A DNA stretch of 19,825 nucleotides, taken from positions 1 through 19,825 of the forward strand of contig CAJTWX010000025.1 in NCBI GenBank assembly GCA_910580155.1, given 5' to 3'. This stretch comes from an uncultured Alphaproteobacteria bacterium (GTDB taxonomy: Bacteria; Pseudomonadota; Alphaproteobacteria; RF32; CAG-239). Of the stretch, positions 8,059-14,474 are shown piece by piece (position 1 is the stretch's first letter; every line of letters begins with the position of its first letter). The notes beneath the pieces were generated by a model. The model saw nothing but the letters and a program-made list of their open reading frames with translations. It was not told the DNA's origin and made no database searches. The translations under genes were made by a program, and so were the position numbers.

Positions 8059-8781
8059 TTACTCGACCTCATAAACCATAAAATCTGCAAAGCGCTTGAG
8101 GGCGGCATCGCTGATTTGGTGTGCCATTCCGCGGATGATTTGCAGTTCGGAAGGGATGTTGAGCGCATTTAGCGTTTCGATAGTCATTTTGAAACTGTCT
8201 GCCGGAATAACAGTATCATTATCACCCTGAATAATCAGGATCTGCGGAGCTGAAATGATTTTGCGGGCGGTCAGATCTTTGGTCTGCAGAAGCGGGACGC
8301 CAGAGAATGACACGGCTTTATGCAGACTGTGCGGGTTTGTCAAACCGGTTAAAAGCGCCATCAGTCCACCCTGCGAGAATCCGGCAACAGAGATATTTTC
8401 ATAGGGTATTCCCTCGGTTTGGTGGATATCATCAACCAGATTATGCAGGTGTTTTACATTTTTTAGTGCATCTTTCATCATTTTTTCATACATCGCTTTA
8501 TCCGCCATTTCTGTCGCGGCGAGCGGGATATTAAACCACTGATAACCGCCCCACGGCCCATTATCGGGAGCGGTCGGGAAATAGAGCGCCGTATTTGGCA
8601 GTACCTTTTTGAGCTGATGCTCCATTCCTTTCATCCGCGAGCCGCTCTGCCCGTAACCGTGAATCATCACGAGCGCATATTCGGGATTTTCAGGAATGTA
8701 GGATAAGGTTTCTGCAGCTTTTGCTGTAACATTGATGATAAGGGTCAGCACCAGAGTAACGGCGGCAAGCAGTTTTTTCAT
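8059..8781 (-). CDS. Exported alpha/beta-hydrolase, phospholipase/carboxylesterase family
   Basis: A 240-residue serine hydrolase with an N-terminal signal peptide (about residues 1-22, ending AKA), so probably periplasmic. The nucleophile elbow GFSQGG places Ser136; the other triad residues are likely Asp189 in GDNDTVIP and His221 in RGMAHQ. The HGYGQSG segment at 41-47 would form the oxyanion hole. This layout matches the abhydrolase_2 phospholipase/carboxylesterase (YpfH/EstB-like) family, which cleaves short-chain carboxyl esters. An upstream ATG at 8793 has no ribosome binding site, whereas GGAG sits 7 nt before the ATG at 8781, so I chose 8781. The true substrate is unknown. The gene is isolated and flanked by repeat half-elements on both sides. 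Confidence 0.88.
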   Translation of the reverse strand: MKKLLAAVTLVLTLIINVTAKAAETLSYIPENPEYALVMIHGYGQSGSRMKGMEHQLKKVLPNTALYFPTAPDNGPWGGYQWFNIPLAATEMADKAMYEKMMKDALKNVKHLHNLVDDIHQTEGIPYENISVAGFSQGGLMALLTGLTNPHSLHKAVSFSGVPLLQTKDLTARKIISAPQILIIQGDNDTVIPADSFKMTIETLNALNIPSELQIIRGMAHQISDAALKRFADFMVYEVE

Positions 8782-8875
8782 TTGTTTCTCCATAGGTTGA
8801 GTTATGGGAAGAGTATAGCAGAAAATGATTAACGGATGGTTTATAGGCGGGGGCGGAATTATTTTGGCAGAAAGA

Positions 8876-8945
8876 GATTGCCACGGGCTAACGCCCTCGC
8901 AATGACTAGGGGGAGAGATTGCTACGGCGACGGTGTCACAATGAC
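8876..8945 (+). repeat. Two tandem half-copies of the palindromic repeat, diverged
   Basis: GATTGCCAC...CTCGCAATGAC occupies 8876-8906. A more diverged copy, GATTGCTAC...CACAATGAC, is at 8917-8945. Same orientation as the array at 7884-8039 on the other side of the hydrolase gene. Confidence 0.75.
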
Positions 8946-9043
8946 GATTAACTTTTTACTTGATTTTAAGATTTCTCTTTTATATAGTTTTATCAGATTA
9001 GTTCGGGCATATGCCGCTCTGATTGAGCACTGGAGACAGTGCG

Positions 9044-9105
9044 GGTCTTCAAAAACTTTTTATTTTTCTTGCGCGGTGCCTGATTGCTTCACCGTGATTT
9101 GTTAT
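9044..9105 (-). pseudogene. Degenerate second copy of the start of the 9136-9414 gene
   Basis: On the minus strand this segment aligns with the first 20 or so codons of the ORF starting at 9414. Both contain TCACG, then CCGCGCAAGAA, then TTTTGAAGACC, in the same order. The copy has no start codon (AAA in place of ATG), an in-frame TGA after three codons and a few inserted bases, so it cannot be expressed. The surrounding 8946-9135 region has no other recognisable feature. Confidence 0.4.
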
Positions 9106-9135
9106 ATCCAAAATATGACGAAAAAGTATCTCCGA

Positions 9136-9414
9136 TTATGGAACGTAGTCGGGGTGCTTTGTGTTATAAGAAGTCTCCGACTTCGAAGGCCAAAGGGTCA
9201 ACTCGCAAGGATGATATTTTGAACGCCCCGGCATCTTGGCATAAATGCCAACGTAAAATTCATAATCTTCAAAATATTTGTTGCAATTAAAAAGAACCCC
9301 ATATATAGTATATGCAGGTTGTTTTGGTTTATCTGGAACAACTGAGCCAGAGATGGCGAAGAGGTCTTCAAAAGCCTCCTTCTTGCGCGGCGTTAGGATA
9401 TGACGTCGTGACAT
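9136..9414 (-). CDS. Hypothetical small protein, possibly a gene remnant
   Basis: A 92-residue reading frame starting MSRRHILTPRKKEAFEDLF, with a weak AGG 5 nt before the ATG. I do not recognise the family. The basic start with xxRRHxLT followed by helical residues vaguely recalls the N-terminus of Tn3-family transposases, but the rest does not support that. Its C-terminal half (Tyr, Asn, Pro and Ser rich) does not look like a conserved fold. A degenerate repeat of its start lies just downstream at 9044-9105, which suggests a decayed duplicated or mobile sequence. It could also be chance coding. Confidence 0.35.
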   Translation of the reverse strand: MSRRHILTPRKKEAFEDLFAISGSVVPDKPKQPAYTIYGVLFNCNKYFEDYEFYVGIYAKMPGRSKYHPCELTLWPSKSETSYNTKHPDYVP

Positions 9415-9441
9415 TGTAACCTGTTAAGCGAGGGTTATAAT
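9414..9441 (+). promoter_or_regulatory. Promoter of RNA element B
   Basis: Perfect -10 TATAAT (9436-9441), a 16-bp spacer, and a moderate -35 TTGTAA (9414-9419). The start of transcription would be near 9448. Confidence 0.55.
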
Positions 9442-9447
9442 GGATAT

Positions 9448-9577
9448 ATCCCCAATCAGAAATGGTTGGGGAGGCGTTAATGTATGTCCAGGGCTCCGGC
9501 CTAAAGATTATCGCGGCGAAATCGCAAGAATAAGCTTTTGAACTCTCCGACCACCTCTCGTATATGGTGGTTTTTTT
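9448..9577 (+). ncRNA. Structured, terminated RNA element B (leader/attenuator or small RNA)
   Basis: It starts with a perfect 7-bp hairpin TCCCCAA (9449-9455)/TTGGGGA (9466-9472). A long interrupted stem follows: AAAG (9503-9506), TTAT (9508-9511) and GCG (9513-9515) pair with CGC (9523-9525), ATAA (9530-9533) and CTTT (9535-9538). It ends with an intrinsic terminator ACCACC (9550-9555)/GGTGGT (9566-9571) and a 7-T run. GGGGAG in the first hairpin can alternatively pair with CTCTCC (9543-9548) next to the terminator. The zinc-ribbon gene starts 15 nt after the T-run. Overall layout and the TTTTxGAACTC segment before the terminator match RNA element A. Confidence 0.5.
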
Positions 9578-9592
9578 ATTGAGGGTTTAAGA

Positions 9593-9865
9593 ATGTTTTT
9601 AGCAAGTGGTATTGTTGTTCGATATTGTAAAGAATGCGGTCGAATGTCTTGGCGGATAATGAAAGTTCCGTATGCGTATTCGTTCGAAGAATATGCTGAG
9701 TTTGAATTTTTATTAAATGAACAGACCCAATGCCCTTATTGCGGCGGAAAGACAAGAAAATTTCGAGACGTCTCAAAACCTATAAAGAAAATTCCAATAA
9801 ACAAAGCTATTTACAAAGGAGAGCCTTTTTTTAATATTGATGACCTCCCTGCCCGCTACCGATAG
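9593..9865 (+). CDS. Small zinc-ribbon protein of unknown function
   Basis: A 90-residue protein with two knuckles, CKEC (residues 11-14) and CPYC (about 44-47), that should form a zinc ribbon. A short aromatic/acidic linker lies between them and a Lys-rich tail follows. I do not recognise a named family; such ribbons bind nucleic acid or protein partners. The start at 9593 is supported by GAGGG 7 nt upstream. Its last 35 bp overlap the 3' end of the convergent hydE gene, and no terminator lies between them. Expression would depend on read-through of the terminator of RNA element B or on an unseen promoter. Confidence 0.6.
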   Translation: MFLASGIVVRYCKECGRMSWRIMKVPYAYSFEEYAEFEFLLNEQTQCPYCGGKTRKFRDVSKPIKKIPINKAIYKGEPFFNIDDLPARYR

Positions 9866-10820
9866 TGCGACCGATGGAAAGGATTTTTTGGGCGATTGCG
9901 GTTTGAGTGTGTGCGGGTGTGGCAGACGGACAGGTTTTGTTAGGATATAGCTCGTAGAGTTTGCAATATTCGCGGTCGGTCACATTCGGCATAACGACAT
10001 TTGCACCCGCTTTGAGCGCTTGGATGCGCCCGTCTGGCGCAAGGCTTTCCATTGCCGTGGTGGCGGGGATGTTGATATCCGGCAGCAGCAGGCGCATAAC
10101 CGCCATTGTGCGCAGGGCAAGGTTCAGTGTGCCGCCCTGTTCTTGGGCAAGCGGTGTTTCGGGGTGAGGGATAAACGGTCCGATGCCGGCCATATCAACG
10201 CCTAATTCTTTTAAAAATAACAAATCTTCGGCAATACTCTCTATGCTCTGCTCCGGCAGCCCGACCATTATGCCCGAGCCTAATTCATACCCGAGTTCTT
10301 TAATTGCGAGCAAGCATTCGTTGCGATGCTGCCAGCTCATATCAGGGTCAAGCTTATGATATAAATCTTTATCGGTCGTTTCAATCCGCATCAGATAGCG
10401 GTCTGCGCCGGCCGTGCGAAAGGCTTGGTATTCTGCGTATGTCCGCTCGCCGATGCTCAATGTGACGGCGACATCAAACTTTTTTATTGCCTCAATAATG
10501 CGGCACATCCGGCCGGTATCATAATACATATCTTCACCGGACTGCATTACGATGGTTTTAAAACCGAGATTAGCGGCACGGCGGGCGGTTGCGATAATTT
10601 CCTCTTCGCTCATCCGATAACGGCAGGCATTTGTATTGCCGCGGCGAATTCCGCAATAAAGGCAATTGTTGCGGCAGATGTTGGAAAACTCTATCAGCCC
10701 GCGGAGGTGTACTTCATCACCGACGTATTGCTTGCGCACGAAGTCTGCTTTATCAAACAAGGTTTGCTGATGTTCTTCATCTTTGAGCAGAGCGACAATC
10801 TCGCCTTTAGTCAGCGGCAT
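9831..10820 (-). CDS. hydE: [FeFe]-hydrogenase H-cluster radical SAM maturase HydE
   Basis: A 329-residue radical SAM enzyme that, with HydF and HydG, builds the H-cluster of [FeFe]-hydrogenases; HydE helps make the dithiomethylamine-bridged di-iron unit. The SAM-cluster motif CRNNCLYC places cysteines at 49, 53 and 56. The neighbouring VGDEVHLRGLIEFSN, TIVMQSGED, MVGLPEQS and GIGPFIPHPETPLA segments match HydE closely as remembered, better than BioB or PylB. The second, non-essential C-terminal cluster site is mostly lost, with one Cys remaining in NKTCPS. The ATG at 10820 has GAGGG 8 nt upstream and is preferred over 10871, which has none. It overlaps mnmA by 14 nt, so the two are probably co-transcribed and translationally coupled. 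No hydrogenase, hydF or hydG lies in this window. Confidence 0.9.
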   Translation of the reverse strand: MPLTKGEIVALLKDEEHQQTLFDKADFVRKQYVGDEVHLRGLIEFSNICRNNCLYCGIRRGNTNACRYRMSEEEIIATARRAANLGFKTIVMQSGEDMYYDTGRMCRIIEAIKKFDVAVTLSIGERTYAEYQAFRTAGADRYLMRIETTDKDLYHKLDPDMSWQHRNECLLAIKELGYELGSGIMVGLPEQSIESIAEDLLFLKELGVDMAGIGPFIPHPETPLAQEQGGTLNLALRTMAVMRLLLPDINIPATTAMESLAPDGRIQALKAGANVVMPNVTDREYCKLYELYPNKTCPSATPAHTQTAIAQKILSIGRTIGSGQGGHQY

Positions 10821-11898
10821 TTTGCGTTCCCTCGATAATTCCACCGCCCAAGACAAAGTCATTTTCATCATAAAATACGACAGACTGTCCGGCTGCTACC
10901 GCCTTTTGCTTTTCAAAAAAGCGGATAGTTGCGGTGTTATCATCTTTTGGCGCATAAACCGCGGGAATCGGCATTTGCGACGAGCGCAGCTTGACAAATA
11001 TTTCTTTTTCGGCTTTAAACGGCGGCACAGACAACCACGTTAAATCTTTGGCGGTCAGTGCGGATTTCATCCCTTCTTCAGCATAGCCCAACACAACTTC
11101 ATTTTTATCCTTATTCAGCCCTATAACATATAGCGGACGGTCAGCGCTAATCCCCAAGCCGCGACGCTGACCTATAGTGAAATTCCATATTCCCTGATGT
11201 TTACCGAGAATCCTGCCATTTTTATCAACAAAGTTTCCGACCTCAGGGGCTGTTTGCAGGATATCGTTAATATCGCCGGTATAAAAATCCTGACTATCCG
11301 GCTTATCACTGACATCCAAACCGTACTTGCGGGCGATGTTGCGCACTTCGTCTTTGGTATATTCCCCGAGCGGCAGGAGGATTTTTGACAGCTGCTCCTG
11401 CTGCAGACGATAGATAAAATATGACTGGTCTTTTTTGGCATCTGCCGCGCGTCGGAGCTGATAGCGCTTCAGGGGGGCGTTATAAGACAAGCGGGCGTAG
11501 TGTCCGGTCGCGAATTTATCAAACTCTATGCCTTGCTCTTTTGCCGAACGAGGCAGTGCCTCAAACTTAATCGTTGCATTACACATCACGCAGGGGTTCG
11601 GTGTGCGCCCTGCAAGGTATTCCTGCTTAAAATTATCCAGAACCATTTTCTGATATTGTTTGGTGCAGTCGATAACGTGATATTCAATACCTAATTTTTG
11701 ACAAATTGCACGGGCGGTTTCAATATCCTGCTCTTCGTGCGGCGAAAAACAAGCATCTTTTTGCGCGGCAATATTAAAATGTTTTTCTTTGTCCCAGATT
11801 GACATTGTGGCGCCAATCACCTCATATCCTGCATCTTTTAAGATACAGGCGGCTACGGAGGAATCGACCCCTCCGCTCATCCCAACGAGTATTTTCAT
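10807..11898 (-). CDS. mnmA: tRNA-specific 2-thiouridylase MnmA, variant active site
   Basis: A 363-residue MnmA, which activates tRNA with ATP and thiolates uridine 34 of Lys, Glu and Gln tRNAs. The N-terminal PP-loop GMSGGVDSS is at residues 6-14, ATGHYAR at 130-136, and the HQGIWNFTIGQRRGLGI segment follows the catalytic domain. The first catalytic cysteine is C106 in NPCVMCN, but the usual Asp of the DxxC motif is C103 here, making a CxxC. The expected second cysteine near 206 is absent (SQDFYTGD), and no cysteine occurs after 106. The ATG at 11898 has GAGG 6 nt upstream; in-frame codons further upstream lie within the promoter-leader and are unlikely to be used. First gene of an operon with hydE, driven by the promoter at 11984-12012. 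Confidence 0.93.
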   Translation of the reverse strand: MKILVGMSGGVDSSVAACILKDAGYEVIGATMSIWDKEKHFNIAAQKDACFSPHEEQDIETARAICQKLGIEYHVIDCTKQYQKMVLDNFKQEYLAGRTPNPCVMCNATIKFEALPRSAKEQGIEFDKFATGHYARLSYNAPLKRYQLRRAADAKKDQSYFIYRLQQEQLSKILLPLGEYTKDEVRNIARKYGLDVSDKPDSQDFYTGDINDILQTAPEVGNFVDKNGRILGKHQGIWNFTIGQRRGLGISADRPLYVIGLNKDKNEVVLGYAEEGMKSALTAKDLTWLSVPPFKAEKEIFVKLRSSQMPIPAVYAPKDDNTATIRFFEKQKAVAAGQSVVFYDENDFVLGGGIIEGTQNAAD

Positions 11899-11983
11899 TT
11901 TGTCCTCTTTATAGTGAAAATGTGTTATAACCTTCACCAAAGAAACATAAAAATTCAAAGTTTTTACTTTCTTTGACGAGGGA

Positions 11984-12012
11984 AGTATATAGAGCTTTTT
12001 TTGTTTTGGCAA
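11984..12012 (-). promoter_or_regulatory. Promoter of mnmA-hydE
   Basis: On the minus strand, -35 TTGCCA (12012-12007), an optimal 17-bp spacer, and -10 TATACT (11989-11984). The leader to the mnmA start at 11898 would be about 80 nt. Confidence 0.65.
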
Positions 12013-12099
12013 CAAGATTTTGTTTGCAATTTTAAATTTTGTCTATATACTGGGAAAGATTAATATAAACTTATGTCAAACTATTAAATATTTATTTTT

Positions 12100-13521
12100 A
12101 TGAATCAAAAGCAAAACCAACGCAATGAGCTTTTTCTTGCTGCTTGTGCAGGTGGCATTTCGGATGTTATCAACTTTATGCTGAACACCGGAGGGATTGA
12201 CCTGAATTATCTTGACCACAGCAATCGTTCTGCCTTATGGCTTGCGATACACGGCCATCATCTTGACGTTGTCAAACAGTTGCTGCACCTTGGCGGACTG
12301 CATTTGATGACTATCAATGCGGCAATTGAAGAAGCCCACAAACAAGGACTGAATGATATTGTGCAGGAGTTACTGGAATATCCGAATGCCGTCAGCCGCA
12401 GCCCGCAAAATCAAAAGGCAGATTTGCTCCGTCTCTGCGACGGACTGCACGGATATGACTTTGACGTGTTGACAGCTGCTATTAAAATCGGAAATTTTTC
12501 CCTTGCGGAAAAGATTGTTGATGTTGCAGAGATTTACATTGACCCTGCTGCAGATTTCACACCGCTTGTGAGCGCTATTGAACGCGGAAATGTTGACTTG
12601 GCTCTGAAGCTTATTGACAAGAAGGAACTTGATATCAATGCTTGCGGGCAGTTGGAAGTTCCGCCACTATTAGCTGCAGTTAAATATCCGGTGATTATTA
12701 AGGCGCTCCTTGCCAGAAAAGACATTAATGTCCGGCGCAAAGACCGCAAGAGCAACACAGCTTTACACAAAGCCGTGTTAGAAAATGCTTTAGAAACAGT
12801 CAAACTTTTAGTTCAGTTTGATGGCTTTAAAGTTGATGCTGTCAACAAGGATGCTTCGTGTTTTTTGAACAAAAACAGTCTAGATGACCTAGCTGCAAAT
12901 CAAGGAACAACTCTTCTCTGGCCGCTGTTTGGCCGGTGCATTTCCAAAGGCGATTATGAAAAAGCCGGACTGAGCGCTCTGCAAATGGCTGTTGCCCTTA
13001 AACATTCAGACATTGCTATCTACCTCATTAAAGAGGCTAAAGCTAATGCTGAAGCGCTGCTTCCCAACGGAGTGCCGCTATTATTTTTGGCAATTGTCAA
13101 CAGTTTGACGGACGTTGTTGAAACTTTACTGCAGCATCTTTCAGCTGAAAAGCTAAATGTTTTTTATTACGACAGCGGGCGTTTGAAAAAGGCTACATCA
13201 GCTTTGCAACTGGCTTTTCGGATGCGTAAAAAGGAGATATTTTATATGCTCCTAAAGTCGCCGATTGACATCAACCTCTGTATTCCTTCTGAAGATGGCA
13301 ATATGGATGTTGTTTTTGGCTTAATTATCGGCGAAGTCTTTAACGCTTATAAACAGCGAAGCTGCTCTGCCGAATATGTGACTGCGCTTTTGAGCCGGCA
13401 AAACCTGAACCTTGACATCTGCTGCGCCGAGCTTTCAGCTTACCAAACAGTCCGCAAAATTCTGCAGGAAGATGCAAACGGTTTTTTATCTGTCGAACAA
13501 GGATATGAAAGCCATTGCTAA
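12100..13521 (+). CDS. Ankyrin-repeat protein
   Basis: A 473-residue protein without a signal peptide, built largely from degenerate ankyrin repeats, for example at about 8-95 (NELFLAACAGG..., SALWLAIHGHHLDVVKQLL), 145-250 (TPLVSAIERGNVDLALKLI, TALHKAVLENALETVKLL) and 285-405 (SALQMAVALKHSDIAIYLI, SALQLAFRMRKKEIFYMLL). Ankyrin repeats mediate protein-protein contacts. Such proteins are common in host-associated alphaproteobacteria and some are secreted effectors, but nothing here shows secretion. No Shine-Dalgarno sequence precedes the ATG at 12100; the upstream region is AT-rich with a TATATA at 12044. Divergent from mnmA, with its own terminator. Confidence 0.8.
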   Translation: MNQKQNQRNELFLAACAGGISDVINFMLNTGGIDLNYLDHSNRSALWLAIHGHHLDVVKQLLHLGGLHLMTINAAIEEAHKQGLNDIVQELLEYPNAVSRSPQNQKADLLRLCDGLHGYDFDVLTAAIKIGNFSLAEKIVDVAEIYIDPAADFTPLVSAIERGNVDLALKLIDKKELDINACGQLEVPPLLAAVKYPVIIKALLARKDINVRRKDRKSNTALHKAVLENALETVKLLVQFDGFKVDAVNKDASCFLNKNSLDDLAANQGTTLLWPLFGRCISKGDYEKAGLSALQMAVALKHSDIAIYLIKEAKANAEALLPNGVPLLFLAIVNSLTDVVETLLQHLSAEKLNVFYYDSGRLKKATSALQLAFRMRKKEIFYMLLKSPIDINLCIPSEDGNMDVVFGLIIGEVFNAYKQRSCSAEYVTALLSRQNLNLDICCAELSAYQTVRKILQEDANGFLSVEQGYESHC

Positions 13522-13530
13522 GCTTTAACT

Positions 13531-13562
13531 AAAAAACGGAACTGATTTCAGTTCCGTTTTTT
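13531..13562. terminator. Bidirectional terminator after the ankyrin gene
   Basis: A 15-bp perfect stem, AAAAAACGGAACTGA (13531-13545) against TCAGTTCCGTTTTTT (13548-13562), serves the ankyrin gene and the convergent gene ending at 13567. Confidence 0.92.
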
Positions 13563-13566
13563 GTGC

Positions 13567-14349
13567 TTAGCGACTGATATAGATTTTTTGCATCAGCTTT
13601 TCAAACAAAGCTCTGCGGGAGGGTTCTTCAGCCTCCAGAACATTGATTACTGTTTCTGCACGGGCTTTTTCTTTTCTTAAATCAAACAATATACGGCGCA
13701 GGCTTTTGCCGCTGTCTTCAATATGCAGCCCTGAAGCTATTGCTATCCCCTGCCCGTGCGGCTGCATTACCGCGGCCGGCAAGCTTTTGCCGTTTAATTC
13801 GTATTCGGCCAATACTTGTAGCCTGCTTCCCGCTATCGGTGAAAAATACGGCCCGCCGTGATAGCTTGCCGTATGGCTTTGGTTATCTTTTAGCCACCGC
13901 ACTTTAACAGGGGCTATAGAATTAAAATCCATCGTGTAGGGACTGATATTCAGCTCTTTGTACAATGTTCCGATGGCGTTGGCGTCAATCAAGTTCAGTC
14001 CGCATTCTTGTATAATACTGAGTTCTTTTATATCTGTTTCAAAAAAAACTTTGCGGCTGGCATAATATGCGCCAGCGCATATTCCAAAATACACACCGCC
14101 ATTGCGGACATATTCAATAATTTTTTGATTGCCTTGAACTTTTAACTTTTCGATATAGGGCGTGGCGCGTCCTCCGGGCATAAAAAATGCCAAGACATTT
14201 TTATTAAGGCAGTCTTCATTGACAATGCCTTTCGCATCTATTGTTCCGTAACTGACTTTTAGCGGCGCAAAATATTCTTCTAAACTGTGTTTTAAACTAC
14301 TGATATCATTTGTACCGTAATCGCAATATATTAAAATTTTATTTCTCAT
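13567..14349 (-). CDS. BPL_N-type class I amidotransferase-like protein
   Basis: A 260-residue cytoplasmic protein resembling the domain called biotin-protein ligase N-terminal (BPL_N), a class I glutamine amidotransferase-like fold. It has the PGGRATPY loop at 58-65, a nucleophile elbow GICAG with Cys91, and a C-terminal HIE with His209 and Glu211, so a full Cys-His-Glu triad appears present. PHGQGIAIASGLHIE (198-211 region) fits the family. It lacks a biotin ligase catalytic domain, so it is a stand-alone protein and the reaction is unknown. No clear ribosome binding site precedes the ATG at 14349, and no better in-frame start is seen. Unlinked to neighbouring genes. Confidence 0.75.
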   Translation of the reverse strand: MRNKILIYCDYGTNDISSLKHSLEEYFAPLKVSYGTIDAKGIVNEDCLNKNVLAFFMPGGRATPYIEKLKVQGNQKIIEYVRNGGVYFGICAGAYYASRKVFFETDIKELSIIQECGLNLIDANAIGTLYKELNISPYTMDFNSIAPVKVRWLKDNQSHTASYHGGPYFSPIAGSRLQVLAEYELNGKSLPAAVMQPHGQGIAIASGLHIEDSGKSLRRILFDLRKEKARAETVINVLEAEEPSRRALFEKLMQKIYISR

Positions 14350-14411
14350 AGCGAAACGAAATTAGCGATTTTTTTCTTAAATAGCAAGTTAATTTTTCAT
14401 TAAACAAAATA

Positions 14412-14440
14412 TTGACAAAATATAAAAATAAGTGTATGGT
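14412..14440 (+). promoter_or_regulatory. Promoter of the 14475 gene
   Basis: Perfect -35 TTGACA (14412-14417), a 17-bp spacer, and -10 TATGGT (14435-14440). The leader is about 30 nt. Confidence 0.6.
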
Positions 14441-14474
14441 ATCGGTATTAAAATAAGATGAGAGGGGATTTTTA

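Noticed and set aside
8836..9290. Plus-strand frames of 128 and 68 residues
   Set aside because: They cross the repeat half-elements and the minus-strand remnant; no recognisable domain, odd composition and no ribosome site.
10821..10871. Upstream start of hydE at 10871
   Set aside because: It would overlap mnmA by 65 nt and has no ribosome binding site, whereas the ATG at 10820 has GAGGG at 8 nt spacing and aligns with the family N-terminus.
11899..12015. N-terminal extension of MnmA by 39 codons
   Set aside because: It would run into the -10/-35 promoter elements; the PP-loop normally begins within the first ten residues, as with the start at 11898.
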